Below are positions 50,787 to 59,067 of a DNA stretch of 64,000 nt, one piece after another. Within the stretch, counting starts at the first letter, position 1, and each line of letters starts with the position of its first letter. Where the stretch lies: the NCBI RefSeq assembly GCF_015712165.1, contig NZ_JADPZX010000001.1, forward strand, positions 1,178,001 to 1,242,000. Reading direction: 5' to 3'. Made by a program: the position numbers and the translations under genes. The DNA is from Streptomyces spinoverrucosus (GTDB lineage: Bacteria; Actinomycetota; Actinomycetes; Streptomycetales; Streptomycetaceae). The notes under the pieces were generated by a model. The model searched no databases and was not told the origin of the DNA. It saw nothing but the letters and a program-made list of their open reading frames with translations.

Positions 50787-53261
50787 TCACCGTGTCACGT
50801 CCTCTCCCGCGGCCCGCGCCCCCTGCGGCATCGCCGCCACCAGGGCACGGGTCACTTCATGCTCGGGCCGGCTCAGCACCCGGGCCGCCGGCCCCGTCTC
50901 GCGGATCCGCCCGTCGTGCAGCACCGCCACCCGGCCGCCGAGGCGGGCGGCGACCGACAGGTCGTGCGTGACCATGACGACGGCGACCCCCAGCTCCGCA
51001 CGCAGGCCGGCGATCAGCTCGGTGACCGCGACCGCCACCGACGGATCCAGCGCGCTCGTCACCTCGTCACAGAGCAGCACCTCGGGCCCCGCGGCCAAGG
51101 CTCGTGCCAGGGCCACCCGCTGCCGCTGACCGCCCGACAGCGCTCCGGGGAGCCGTCCGCCCAGCTCCGGATCCAGGCCCACCTGGGCCAGCAACCGCTC
51201 CATTTCCGCTGATCGGCGCGGCGCCGGAAGGTCGGGGCGGAACACAAGCGGGCGGCCCACGATCGCGGCCACGGTGTGGCGCGGGTTGAGCGAGGCGTAC
51301 GGGTCCTGGGGCACGAGCTGCACTCGGCGGCGCTGTCCGGGGTCGCGGTGGCGTACGTCCGGGGCGAGTGCCTCGCCGTGCAGGTGGATCTCGCCTCGCG
51401 TGGGGGTGTCGAGTCCGGCAAGACAGCGCAGCAGGGTCGTCTTGCCGCAGCCGGAGGGGCCGACGACGGACAAGCAGTCGCCCGGGTCGAGGGTGAGATC
51501 AACCCCGTCAAGTACGGGCTTGTCGCGGACGAGTGAGATGTCGGACGCTTGGAGCAGGGCCCCCTCGCCCGCGAAGTCGGCAGTCGCGGGTGTGCCGGGG
51601 CGGGCTGCCGCGACCAGCGCCTTCCCGAGCTCACTCACCGGATCGGCCAACACAGCCTCGGCGGGCCCGAGTTCGACGATCCGCCCACCGTCCACGACGG
51701 CCACCCGGTCCGCCACGGAGGCGACCGAAGCGAGGTCGTGCGAGACGAGCAGGACCGCGGTGTCCGTCTCGCGCCGCAGCCGGGTCAGGTCGGCGAGGAA
51801 CGCGGCGGCGGTGACGGTGTCGAGGGCGCTGGTCGGTTCGTCGAGGACGAGCAGCCGGGGCTCCGCAGCGAGGGCCGCCGCCAGTGCGGCCCGCTGACGC
51901 TGACCGCCGGAGAGCTGATGCGGCAGGCGGTGGACGACCTCCTGAGGCCGGTCGAGTCCCGCGAGCCGCAGCGCCCGTTCGATCCGCTCCGGCCACCGCT
52001 CCTTCGGTACGCGGCGGGCCCGCAGTACTTCGCCGATCTGGGTGCCGACGCGCAGGTGCGGGGCGAGCGCGGTGCGCGGATCCTGGGCGACGTATCCGCA
52101 CACGGATGCGCGCAGCCGCCGTAGCCGACGCTCGTCCAGCGTCAGGGGGTCCTGACCGTCGAGTCGTACGGCGCCGCCCGCGTGCCGTAGCCCCGGGGCG
52201 ATGTGCCCCAGTGCGGCGAGGACGAGCGTGGTCTTGCCGCTGCCCGACTCCCCCACCACGGCGAGGAGTTCACCGGGTGCCAGGTCGAGATCCACAGCGT
52301 CGAGTACCGCGCCTCCTCCTCCGCGCTCGACACGCAGTCCGCGCACGGACAGCAGAGTCCCCGCCGCCTCCACAACCCCCGGGGCGGCCTTGCGCGTACG
52401 CCCGACGGCTCTCGCGTCCGGCCCGGGGAACGCGGCATCGAGCAGCAGGTTCGTGGCGAGCAGGAGGACCAGGAGCAGCACCGCCGGCACGACGACCGCG
52501 AGAGGCTGAAGGGTGAGGCCGTCGCGGTTCTCCAGGACCATCAACCCCCAGTCGGCGGAGGGTGGTTGGGCGCCGTATCCGAGGAAGGCGGCGGTGGCGA
52601 CGACGGTGACCGCGCCGAGGAAGCGCACCCCGGCGTCGGCCGCGAGGACCGGGGCGAGGTTGGGCAGCACCTCGCGCCCCAGCACGCTCGCCGTGCGCTC
52701 CCCTCGCGCGACGGCGACTTCCACGTAGTCCTGGGAGAGGATGCGCAGGGTCGCGGCCCGCACCACGCGGATGCTCTCCGGCAGCAGGACGAGCCCGGCG
52801 GCGAGAGCGACGCCCGCCGTGCCGCGCCCGGTGGCCACGACCACCACGCTCAGCAGCAGGAAGGCGGGCAGCCCCAGCAGGACGTCGGCGAGGCGCAGGA
52901 TGAGGGTGTCGGTCCATCCCTTGCGGTAGGCGGCGGTCATCCCGGCCACCGCGCCCAGGGCACAGACCGCGGCCGTGACCGCCAGCCCGTTCAGCAGCAG
53001 GGAACGGCCGCCGGACAGCACCCGGCTGAGCACGTCGGAGCCCAACCGGTCGGTTCCCAGCGGGGCTTGGCCACTGCCGGGCGCGTACGGGATGTCCACG
53101 GGCTCGGTCACGGGGTGCGGCGCGAACAGCGGTCCGAGCAGGGCGACGGCGGCGACCAGCAGCAGCACGGCCAGCGCGGCCCGGCCGCGCCAACGGCGCC
53201 GGGCCGGCCGGTCTGCCTCGGGGGCCGCGACGGCGGGCGGCCGTTCGGAGATCAGAGTCAT
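50787..53261 (-). CDS. Dpp/Nik-type ABC transporter fusion: permease plus two ATPase domains
   Basis: An 824-residue three-in-one protein. Residues 1-300 are a DppC/NikC permease (GRAALAVLLLVAAVALLGP, PLGTDRLGSDVLSRVL, the EAA-like loop EVAVARGERTASVLGREVL). The first ATPase has GESGSGKTTL and LSGGQRQRAALAAAL. The second has GPSGCGKTTLLRCL and LSGGQRQRVALARAL, with a typical DppF-like start. ATG at 53261 has GGAGG 8 nt upstream; the longer frame to 53438 is a shadow. With the partner permease and lipoprotein it makes a complete importer of the peptide/nickel family, probably for the metal-metallophore complex. Confidence 0.92.
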   Translation of the reverse strand: MTLISERPPAVAAPEADRPARRRWRGRAALAVLLLVAAVALLGPLFAPHPVTEPVDIPYAPGSGQAPLGTDRLGSDVLSRVLSGGRSLLLNGLAVTAAVCALGAVAGMTAAYRKGWTDTLILRLADVLLGLPAFLLLSVVVVATGRGTAGVALAAGLVLLPESIRVVRAATLRILSQDYVEVAVARGERTASVLGREVLPNLAPVLAADAGVRFLGAVTVVATAAFLGYGAQPPSADWGLMVLENRDGLTLQPLAVVVPAVLLLVLLLATNLLLDAAFPGPDARAVGRTRKAAPGVVEAAGTLLSVRGLRVERGGGGAVLDAVDLDLAPGELLAVVGESGSGKTTLVLAALGHIAPGLRHAGGAVRLDGQDPLTLDERRLRRLRASVCGYVAQDPRTALAPHLRVGTQIGEVLRARRVPKERWPERIERALRLAGLDRPQEVVHRLPHQLSGGQRQRAALAAALAAEPRLLVLDEPTSALDTVTAAAFLADLTRLRRETDTAVLLVSHDLASVASVADRVAVVDGGRIVELGPAEAVLADPVSELGKALVAAARPGTPATADFAGEGALLQASDISLVRDKPVLDGVDLTLDPGDCLSVVGPSGCGKTTLLRCLAGLDTPTRGEIHLHGEALAPDVRHRDPGQRRRVQLVPQDPYASLNPRHTVAAIVGRPLVFRPDLPAPRRSAEMERLLAQVGLDPELGGRLPGALSGGQRQRVALARALAAGPEVLLCDEVTSALDPSVAVAVTELIAGLRAELGVAVVMVTHDLSVAARLGGRVAVLHDGRIRETGPAARVLSRPEHEVTRALVAAMPQGARAAGEDVTR

Positions 53262-53269
53262 CGAGGGCG

Positions 53270-53457
53270 CCTCCGCACGGGATCGAGGAGCGGGGCCGCC
53301 GGATCGGCGACGGGATTCGAGACCAGCGCACCCCGCCGCGACCACCCCTCGGCCCCGACGACCGCCCCATGGGCCCGACGATCGGAAAGCGAGGTCACCG
53401 CGCCCACCTCTGCACAGGATCGAGGAGCGGTACGGCAAGATCGGCGACGAGGTTCGC
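53270..53457 (-). repeat. Degenerate duplication of the permease 3' end
   Basis: The last 51 bp around the end of the DppB-like gene (53407-53457) recur about 80% identical at 53270-53320, 137 bp downstream, in the gap before the fusion gene. The copy still encodes VADPAAPLLDPVRRRPR, against VADLAVPLLDPVQRWAR in the gene. It looks like a decayed tandem duplication of a gene tail, the same kind of event as the MFS-end repeats. Confidence 0.6.
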
Positions 53458-54378
53458 AGTCACCGCGACAGCCGCGCCGAGCAGGGCCACCGCCTGCACC
53501 ACCGGGACATCGCGGGCCGCCGTGGCGTCCACCAGGAGCGCGGCGATGCCCGGATAGCCGAACAGGGACTCCGCTACCAGCGCCCCGCCCAGCAGGTAGG
53601 CGGTGGAGCGGGCGAGCACCGGAACGGCGGGCCCGAGCCCGGCGGGCAGGACGTAGCGCAGGGCGACCCGGCCCTCGGGCACCCCGTTCAGCCGCGCGGC
53701 CTCCACTGCCGGGGAGCGGGCGGCCTCGGCCACCCCTGCCCGTACCAGCCGCAGGTTCTGGGCGAGGCACACCGAGACGAGGGTGAGCACCGGCAGGACG
53801 AGCACGGACGGTTCGTCGAGCGGCCCCTGCCCGGCGCCGAGCAGGGACACCGCGGGCAGCCAGCCGAGGCCGGCCGCGAACACCGCCATCAGCAGGGCGC
53901 CCGTGACGAACTCCGGTACGGCGGCCATCCCGAGGGCGGTGCCGGACACGATCCGGTCGCCACGCCGCCCGGCCCGCAGCCCGGCCCACAGGCCGAGTCC
54001 TACAGCGAGCGGCACCAGTACAGCCGTGGCGGCGAGCCCCAGCACAAGGGAGTTGCCGAACCGGTCGGCGATCAGCTCGCCGACCGGCCGCCCGCTCGCG
54101 TAGCTGGCGCCGAAGTCACCACGCACGGCGTGCCCGAGCCAGTCGAGATACCGCAGTGGCGCGGGCCGGTCCAGGCCCAGCTGAGTCCGCAGCTCCGCCA
54201 CCGACTCGGCGGACGCCTGCGGGCCCAGCCGGGCGGTGGCCGCGTCGCCGGGCGCCGCCTCGGTGGCGGCGAACACCAGCACGGACACGGCGAACAGCAC
54301 GAGCAGCGCTCCCGCGCTCCGCGCCGACCACGGGCGTGAGCGCGAGCGCCGCCCCACCCTCGACTGCTGCGATCTCAT
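53395..54378 (-). CDS. Dpp/Nik-type ABC permease (DppB/NikB-like)
   Basis: A 327-residue permease with six predicted helices. It shows the family features: DxAxARLGPQASAESVAELRTQLGLDRP near the N-terminus, the block GHAVRGDFGASYASGRPVG and the EAA-type loop EAARLNGVPEGRVALRYVLP. The ATG at 54378 overlaps the stop of the lipoprotein gene (ATGA). It forms the membrane pore with the permease part of the fusion protein. Confidence 0.9.
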   Translation of the reverse strand: MRSQQSRVGRRSRSRPWSARSAGALLVLFAVSVLVFAATEAAPGDAATARLGPQASAESVAELRTQLGLDRPAPLRYLDWLGHAVRGDFGASYASGRPVGELIADRFGNSLVLGLAATAVLVPLAVGLGLWAGLRAGRRGDRIVSGTALGMAAVPEFVTGALLMAVFAAGLGWLPAVSLLGAGQGPLDEPSVLVLPVLTLVSVCLAQNLRLVRAGVAEAARSPAVEAARLNGVPEGRVALRYVLPAGLGPAVPVLARSTAYLLGGALVAESLFGYPGIAALLVDATAARDVPVVQAVALLGAAVAVTANLVADLAVPLLDPVQRWAR

Positions 54379-55946
54379 TCGACGAACGCGTCCCGCAGAC
54401 TCGGAAAGTCGGCATAGCCGCGCGACTTCACCCCATGTGCCTTAGCGGCCGAGCCAGACACCGTGGGAACCCGCGCGAACAGCGCATCGCCACCGTTCTC
54501 GTGCAGATGCCGCAGGACGTCCGCCACCCGCGCCCGGCGATCCGCCTCCCGCGTGGCCCGGTTCATGGCGGCGATCAGCGGATCGAGTTCGGCGGCGCTC
54601 TTGGTGCCGGTGAGCGGGAAGGAGGCCGTCGAGCCGTAGTACGTACGGATCGCCAGCGGCAGCGGATTGGGGTGGTAGGCGGCGGTCTGGATCGGCGTGC
54701 TGAGGATCGTCTTGAAGTCGCTGTAGTAGTCCGCGGCGGGCACCTTGTCGAGCGTCGCCTTGATCCCGGCCTTGGCCAGCATCGGCACCATCGCGGTGGC
54801 GCTCTCCTCGGTGCCGTAGTCGTAGTCGGAGGTGCGGATCGTGACGGCCAGCCCCTCCTGCCCCGCCTCGGCGAGGAGCTTCTTCGCCTGATCGGGGTCG
54901 TACGCGGTCTGCGCTATGCCGCTGTCGTAGTACGGCTGGTGCGCGCCCACGAGGTCGTTGCCGACCTCGCCCTGACCTAGCGTCACGGACCGCACCAGGG
55001 ACTCCCGGTCGAGCGCCAGCTTCACCGCGCGCACGACGCGCGCGTCCGTGAAGGGCTTCAGCCCGAGGTTCATCGGGAGGTTCAGGTCGACCCACAGGTC
55101 CTTCGGCGGCGTCTCGATGCGCAGCGCGCTGTTGCCGCGTTCGGTGCGTACGGCGGTGAGAGCGAGCCCGCCGGCGTACTCGAACTGGCCCGACTTCAGG
55201 CCGCTGAGCCGGGCCGCCGCGTCCGTGACGGAGATCAGCTCCAGCTCGTCGAGGTAGGGCCCGCCGTTGTCGGCGTCCCAGTAGTCCTCGCGCGGGGCCA
55301 GCACACTGCTACGCCCGGCCTGCCACCGCTTGACCACGTACGGACCGCTGCCCACGGCCTTGGCGAGGTTCTTGGTGCCGTCCGGGAACACGAACATCGA
55401 GTGGGCGAGGGCGAGATCGAAGAACCCGTCGGCCATGGTGAGGGGCAGTTCGACGGTCCGCTCGTCACGGGCACGGGCGTTCTTGAGGTCGAGGTGCGTG
55501 ATGAAGCCGCCCTGCGGGCTGCGCTTCTCGACGAGCGTGCGCAGACTGAACAGCACGTCACGGGCGGTGAGTTGGCGTCCGTCGCTGAAGGTGACGCCCT
55601 TCCTGACGCGTACCGTCCACTTCGTCGCGTCGGAGTTGGGCTCGACGGTCTCGGCCAGCCGCCACACGGGCTTGCCACCGTCCAGCTCCCCGAGGGTGTC
55701 CCAGACGACCCGGGCGCGCACGTAGTCGACGCCGACGCCGGCGGCGAGCGTGGGGTCGGTGGACTCGGCGCTCCCTCCAATGAACGCTGCTCGAAGTTTC
55801 CCGCCCTTGCGCGGGGTGACGGATGCCTCGGCACGGGCAGGCTGCTCCTTCCCGCCCCCGTTTCCGCAGCCCGCCAGCCCTCCGCCGACGGCAACAGCGG
55901 CCGCCCCTCCTACGACACCGCGCAGCGCGGTACGCCGACCTATCAC
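54375..55946 (-). CDS. Substrate-binding lipoprotein, SBP family 5 (DppA/NikA-like)
   Basis: A 523-residue extracytoplasmic binding protein. The N-terminus VIGRRTALRGVVGGAAAV with LAGC shows a twin-arginine-type signal and a lipobox, so it is probably a Tat-exported lipoprotein. The SBP_bac_5 features include VDYVRARVVWDTLGE, VRKGVTFSDGRQLTARDV, GSGPYVVKRW and LALDRESLVRSVTLG. I chose the GTG at 55946 with GAGGGA upstream; the frame to 56024 runs over the operator. It is the first gene of the importer operon, preceded by a promoter with Zur- and TetR-type sites, and presumably binds the zinc-metallophore or a related chelate. Confidence 0.9.
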   Translation of the reverse strand: MIGRRTALRGVVGGAAAVAVGGGLAGCGNGGGKEQPARAEASVTPRKGGKLRAAFIGGSAESTDPTLAAGVGVDYVRARVVWDTLGELDGGKPVWRLAETVEPNSDATKWTVRVRKGVTFSDGRQLTARDVLFSLRTLVEKRSPQGGFITHLDLKNARARDERTVELPLTMADGFFDLALAHSMFVFPDGTKNLAKAVGSGPYVVKRWQAGRSSVLAPREDYWDADNGGPYLDELELISVTDAAARLSGLKSGQFEYAGGLALTAVRTERGNSALRIETPPKDLWVDLNLPMNLGLKPFTDARVVRAVKLALDRESLVRSVTLGQGEVGNDLVGAHQPYYDSGIAQTAYDPDQAKKLLAEAGQEGLAVTIRTSDYDYGTEESATAMVPMLAKAGIKATLDKVPAADYYSDFKTILSTPIQTAAYHPNPLPLAIRTYYGSTASFPLTGTKSAAELDPLIAAMNRATREADRRARVADVLRHLHENGGDALFARVPTVSGSAAKAHGVKSRGYADFPSLRDAFVE

Positions 55947-56009
55947 GCCGGTTCCCTCTCCCCTTGCACGCACCGACCCCGGGCGGTCGAAAGTTCGCCG
56001 GCACCCGGG

Positions 56010-56053
56010 GTATACGACGTACACACAGTAGCGCTCTCGAAAATCGTTTTCAA
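56010..56053 (-). promoter_or_regulatory. Importer promoter with overlapping Zur box and TetR operator
   Basis: On the minus strand TTGAAA (56053-56048) and TACTGT (56030-56025) are spaced by exactly 17 nt. The -35 lies inside a Zur-like box, TGAAAACGATTTTCG (56052-56038). The 15-mer GTGTACGTCGTATAC (56024-56010), one base off the perfect palindrome before the MFS gene, follows the -10 directly and covers the start point. Two repressors could thus act independently: Zur for zinc, and TetR for another signal. Confidence 0.75.
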
Positions 56054-56081
56054 TAAGAGGGCGGGGTTGCGACGCTGATCG

Positions 56082-56790
56082 TCAGCCGAACTCGGGAACC
56101 GTTCCCCGGGCCCCCCACTGCCGAGTCCGGTACGTGCCCGCCAGCCGGCACACAATGTAGATCGCGAACGAGATCGTGGTGACGTACGGGCTGATGGGGA
56201 TGGAGCTGCCCAGGGCCGGCAAGATGCCGCCCTCGATGGAGACCACCGCGAACACCACGCCCAGCAAGGGCAGGAGCACCGGCGAGGCCGCGATCCGGGC
56301 CGCCGCGGCCGCGGGCGTGACGAGCAGACCGAGGACCAGCAGCGCGCCGACGAACTGCACGGACAACGCGACCGCCAGCCCCAGCACGATCATGAAGCCG
56401 AACGACAGCCCCCGCACCGGCACACCCCGCGCCTCGGCCACATCCGGGTCGGCACTGACGAAGGCGAGCGGCCGCCACATCACCGTCAGCGCCACGAGCA
56501 CCACAGCCGACGCGCCGAGCAGCCACGACATCTGCGGGGTGTCGACGGCGACGATCTGCCCTGCGAGGATGCCGAACTTGTTCGCCGCCCGGCCTTCTGG
56601 GCGAGGAAGAGCACACCGAGCCGTGAAAGTCGCGGCGTCGTCGGGTGCCGCCTTGCCCAGGGCTGCCACTACTCGGTCGGCGCGGTCGGCGAGCTTGGCC
56701 ACGGTCGGGAAGTCGTACCAGACGTGCTCGTCGAGCTCCCCGCCCTCCGGGGCGGTCTTCGGGCCATACCCTGCCCCCTTCCCAGCTTAT
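56082..56790 (-). pseudogene. Remnant of a zinc ABC transporter (znuA fragment joined to znuB 3' part)
   Basis: Reading leftward from 56790, an internal ZnuA piece is recognisable (GGELDEHVWYDFPTVAKLA, then VVAALGKAAPDDAATFTA) with a stop just before it and no start or signal peptide. It runs into the second half of a ZnuB-type permease (ILAGQIVAVDTPQMSWLLG, then VLGLLVTPAAAAARIA, SIEGGILPALGSSIPISPY) ending at 56082. The junction also shows a frame change (LFLAQKAG is out of frame). znuC is missing. Deletion of the middle of a znuACB operon explains this. The promoter and Zur box still stand in front, so it may be transcribed, but no functional importer can result. Confidence 0.8.
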
Positions 56791-56805
56791 TGAAAATGGT
56801 TCCCA
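56791..56805 (-). promoter_or_regulatory. Zur-like box of the decayed znu operon
   Basis: On the minus strand TGGGAACCATTTTCA follows a TATATA -10 element (56813-56808), so the box covers the start site. It shares CCATTTTCA with the boxes at 56855 and 61251. A perfect AAATGG-TTC-CCATTT inverted repeat overlaps it. Confidence 0.65.
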
Positions 56806-56854
56806 TTTATATACCACGCCGCCGCCGAGGCGTGAACCGGGGACCACATGGATA

Positions 56855-56869
56855 TGACTGCCATTTTCA
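56855..56869 (+). promoter_or_regulatory. Zur-like box upstream of the zur-like gene
   Basis: TGACTGCCATTTTCA lies directly after a TATGAC -10-like element (56854-56859 overlaps it) and 57 bp before the GTG of the Fur-family gene. Only the right half matches well. It would allow autoregulation or opposite control of the divergent znu remnant. Confidence 0.55.
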
Positions 56870-56925
56870 TCTACCCTTGACCGTGCATCCGCCTCGATCC
56901 CGACACAACCGGGGGGTCATCAGCT

Positions 56926-57450
56926 GTGAGCGGCCGGATCACCCGCCAGCGCGCAGCGGTCCTCAATGCGCTGACACACTGTCAAGAGTTCGTGTCCGCC
57001 CAGGACTTGCACGCCCTGCTGACGGCCGACGGCACCCAGATCGGGCTGACCACCGTCTACCGCGCGCTGCGCGACCTGGAGGCGACCGGCGGCGTCGACG
57101 TCGTACGCGACGAAGTCGGCGAACGGTTGTACCGCTCGCGGGCCGGCGACGAGCACCGCCACTACCTGATCTGCCGCAGTTGCGGACGCAGCCGTCCGGT
57201 GGACTCCGAGGTCATCGAGGAGTGGGCCGAGCGCATCACAGCCCAGACCGGCTTCGCGGCCGTGGAGCACACCGTCGAGCTCACCGGCGTCTGCACCGCC
57301 TGCCAGCCCGCGACGGACGAAAGAGGCAATCCACCACGGCCCTGGGATTCAGGCCACACAGCGCATCGGGACCGGCCACCCCGAGCCGCACCGCCCGAAG
57401 GAGACCGTCCGCTCCGCACGCGCCCCGGACGACGACACCGCACATCGTGA
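56926..57450 (+). CDS. zur: Fur-family regulator, Zur-like, with a C-terminal extension
   Basis: A 174-residue Fur-family protein. Residues 1-60 form the winged helix (ITRQRAAVLNAL, TQIGLTTVYRALRDLEATG). The metal part has DEHRHYLICRSCG (His77, His79, Cys83, Cys86) and VEHTVELTGVCTAC (His115, Cys123, Cys126), giving the structural Cys4 zinc site and regulatory ligands. Streptomyces Zur proteins end about residue 139; here about 40 Arg/Pro-rich residues follow, possibly a tail gained by loss of the original stop. The zinc (not iron) assignment rests on the surrounding Zur boxes, znu remnant and L32 paralogue. The GTG start has a GGGGGG upstream. Confidence 0.82.
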   Translation: MSGRITRQRAAVLNALTHCQEFVSAQDLHALLTADGTQIGLTTVYRALRDLEATGGVDVVRDEVGERLYRSRAGDEHRHYLICRSCGRSRPVDSEVIEEWAERITAQTGFAAVEHTVELTGVCTACQPATDERGNPPRPWDSGHTAHRDRPPRAAPPEGDRPLRTRPGRRHRTS

Positions 57451-57604
57451 CCCGCCGCCCACCTGCGCCAGGCCCGGCTGCCCGCCTCTTGAAGCGGTCG
57501 CCATCGGGACCACCTGCCTCGCCGACCCCGCACCGCTCAGCATCCGCACCCCGGGCCGACACAAGGGCCCGCATCCCGTACACACACAAGCCAGGGAGAC
57601 AGCC

Positions 57605-58441
57605 ATGGCAGAGAACACGGAATACGGCGTACAACTGGGAACGGTCCAGGAGACCCTCCTGATCCCGCTGTACGGCCGGGCCGTGGAGAACAGCAAGCCG
57701 GAACCGGCACTACGCGATCCGAGGGCCGAGGAACTCGTCGCGTCCATCGACTACGACTTCACCCGCTTCGACGGCCTGCCCAGCCTGACCGGCACGGTGC
57801 TGCGCACCAGCCTGTTCGACCGCTGGATCGCGGACTTCCTGGCCGCCCATCCGGCCGGCAGTGTCGTGGAGATCGGCACCGGCCTCAACACCCGCTTCGA
57901 ACGCGTCGACAACGGCCAGGCCCGCTGGTTCGACCTCGACCTGCCCGACGTCGTCGACCTGCGCCAGACTTTCTTCACCGACTCCCCGCGCCGCACGATG
58001 ATCGCGTCGTCGGTGACGGACGGCGCGTGGGCCGACATCGTGACCGCACACTCGGACGGCCCGTACTTCCTGGCCGCCGAAGCCGTGCTGCCGTTCCTGA
58101 CCGAGAGCGAGGTCCGCGGCGTCATCGACCTCGTCGCCGACCGCTTCCCCGGCTCCCTCCTCGCCCTGGACACCGCCGGGCCCGGCATCGTCGACCACCA
58201 GAACCAGCACGACGCCCTGAGCAAGGTCGAAGCACGGATGGCCTGGGCGTGCGCCGACCCGTCCCGGCTCAGTGACTGGCGGCCCGGCACACAGATCCTC
58301 GCCTCGCACACGCTCAGCAGCCTCCCGCCCCGGATGTACGACGAACTACCGCCCGCCTACCAGGACATGCTCTCCGGGCTCGCCACGCAACGCCTGCCCC
58401 AGGTCGAGGAGTACCGGCTCAACCTCGTCCGCCTTTCCTGA
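57605..58441 (+). CDS. Leucine-carboxyl-methyltransferase-type O-methyltransferase (TcmP-like)
   Basis: A 278-residue protein of the LCM/PPM1-like SAM methyltransferase family: VQETLLIPLYGRAVE start, GSVVEIGTGLNTRFERVDNG (SAM motif), RWFDLDLPDVVDLRQTFF and the block GPYFLAAEAVLPFLTE. Members methylate carboxyl or hydroxyl groups of small molecules. It sits 154 bp after the zur-like gene, and a strong terminator follows. No Zur box was found right before it, so it may be cotranscribed with zur. It could modify the metallophore carboxylate, which is a guess. Confidence 0.82.
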   Translation: MAENTEYGVQLGTVQETLLIPLYGRAVENSKPEPALRDPRAEELVASIDYDFTRFDGLPSLTGTVLRTSLFDRWIADFLAAHPAGSVVEIGTGLNTRFERVDNGQARWFDLDLPDVVDLRQTFFTDSPRRTMIASSVTDGAWADIVTAHSDGPYFLAAEAVLPFLTESEVRGVIDLVADRFPGSLLALDTAGPGIVDHQNQHDALSKVEARMAWACADPSRLSDWRPGTQILASHTLSSLPPRMYDELPPAYQDMLSGLATQRLPQVEEYRLNLVRLS

Positions 58442-58448
58442 TCTCCGC

Positions 58449-58498
58449 CCCGACCGGGACGCGGAGACCGGCTGAGCCGGCCGCGCGTCCCGGTCGGG
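58449..58498. terminator. Strong bidirectional terminator
   Basis: CCCGACCGGGACGCG (58449-58463) pairs perfectly over 15 bp with CGCGTCCCGGTCGGG (58484-58498); the 20-nt loop holds a second small stem (CCGGCT-GAG-CCGG). It lies between the convergent O-methyltransferase and ferredoxin-like genes. Confidence 0.88.
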
Positions 58499-58506
58499 TT
58501 GAAGTG

Positions 58507-58905
58507 TCAGGCCACGATCGAGTGGCTCAGTTCAGATGCGTTACCTGCCGTGGAGCGGGGGGCAGTGCGAAGCCGCTCGGGCAGCGTGCCGTCGTCAGGC
58601 ATCCCGGCCCGCAACCACGCCCCGACCACCTCGGCGTCGGCCTCGTTCAGGAGCGGGCCGAGGCGTACGACCGCTCCGGTGGGGGTGCGATCCACCGCGC
58701 ACGGCTGCACGGCCGCGTGCAGCCCACGAGCACCCCGGCAGCGCAGCACCTTCCCCAGGCAGCCGGCAGAGACCATGACCCCGTGCGGGCAGGCCCGGAC
58801 CGCGCTCCGCAGTCCGTCCCTCACCCGTTCGTCCGCGCCACGGCACGTACCGCAGACGACCAGGGTGAAGGGGCGGCCCCGAGGGCCGTAAGCGGCATCG
58901 TTCAT
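58507..58905 (-). CDS. Cys-rich (2Fe-2S) ferredoxin-like small protein
   Basis: A 132-residue protein with several spaced cysteines in the N-terminal half: TLVVCGTCRGAD, VRACPHGVMVSAGCLGKVLRC. The spacing recalls thioredoxin-like 2Fe-2S ferredoxins, but I cannot be sure of the ligand set; a zinc-binding role is possible. ATG at 58905 has GGAGGAG 8 nt upstream. It is divergent from the CooC-like gene, and the Zur box at 59039 lies in the shared intergenic region. It may belong to the same zinc-response group. Confidence 0.6.
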   Translation of the reverse strand: MNDAAYGPRGRPFTLVVCGTCRGADERVRDGLRSAVRACPHGVMVSAGCLGKVLRCRGARGLHAAVQPCAVDRTPTGAVVRLGPLLNEADAEVVGAWLRAGMPDDGTLPERLRTAPRSTAGNASELSHSIVA

Positions 58906-59038
58906 ACCCACATCTCCTCCCCACCGCGCAAAGGGATTCCCTCGCTTGCGTCACGAAGGCCCCAACTCGCATTCATGAGCGGCCAGTTGAGGTGGAGCCG
59001 ATTTGACACCGCCCCACCGCACCCCCAGCCTATGCTCA

Positions 59039-59053
59039 TGACATCCATTTCCA
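59039..59053 (+). promoter_or_regulatory. Zur-like box before the CooC-like ATPase
   Basis: TGACATCCATTTCCA differs by one base from the box before rpmF (61251). It follows a TATGCT -10-like element (59031-59036) and ends 14 bp before the ATG at 59068, leaving AGGAG between. Binding here would block transcription initiation of the ATPase gene. Confidence 0.7.
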
Positions 59054-59067
59054 ATAGGAGCGGTTAG

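Noticed and set aside
53262..53438. N-terminal extension of the permease-ATPase fusion to 883 aa
   Set aside because: The first 59 residues are basic out-of-frame sequence over the end of the neighbouring permease; ATG at 53261 has GGAGG and begins a typical permease N-terminus.
56050..56847. 265-aa minus-strand frame over the znu remnant
   Set aside because: It is a different frame from the recognisable ZnuA/ZnuB pieces and has no similarity of its own.
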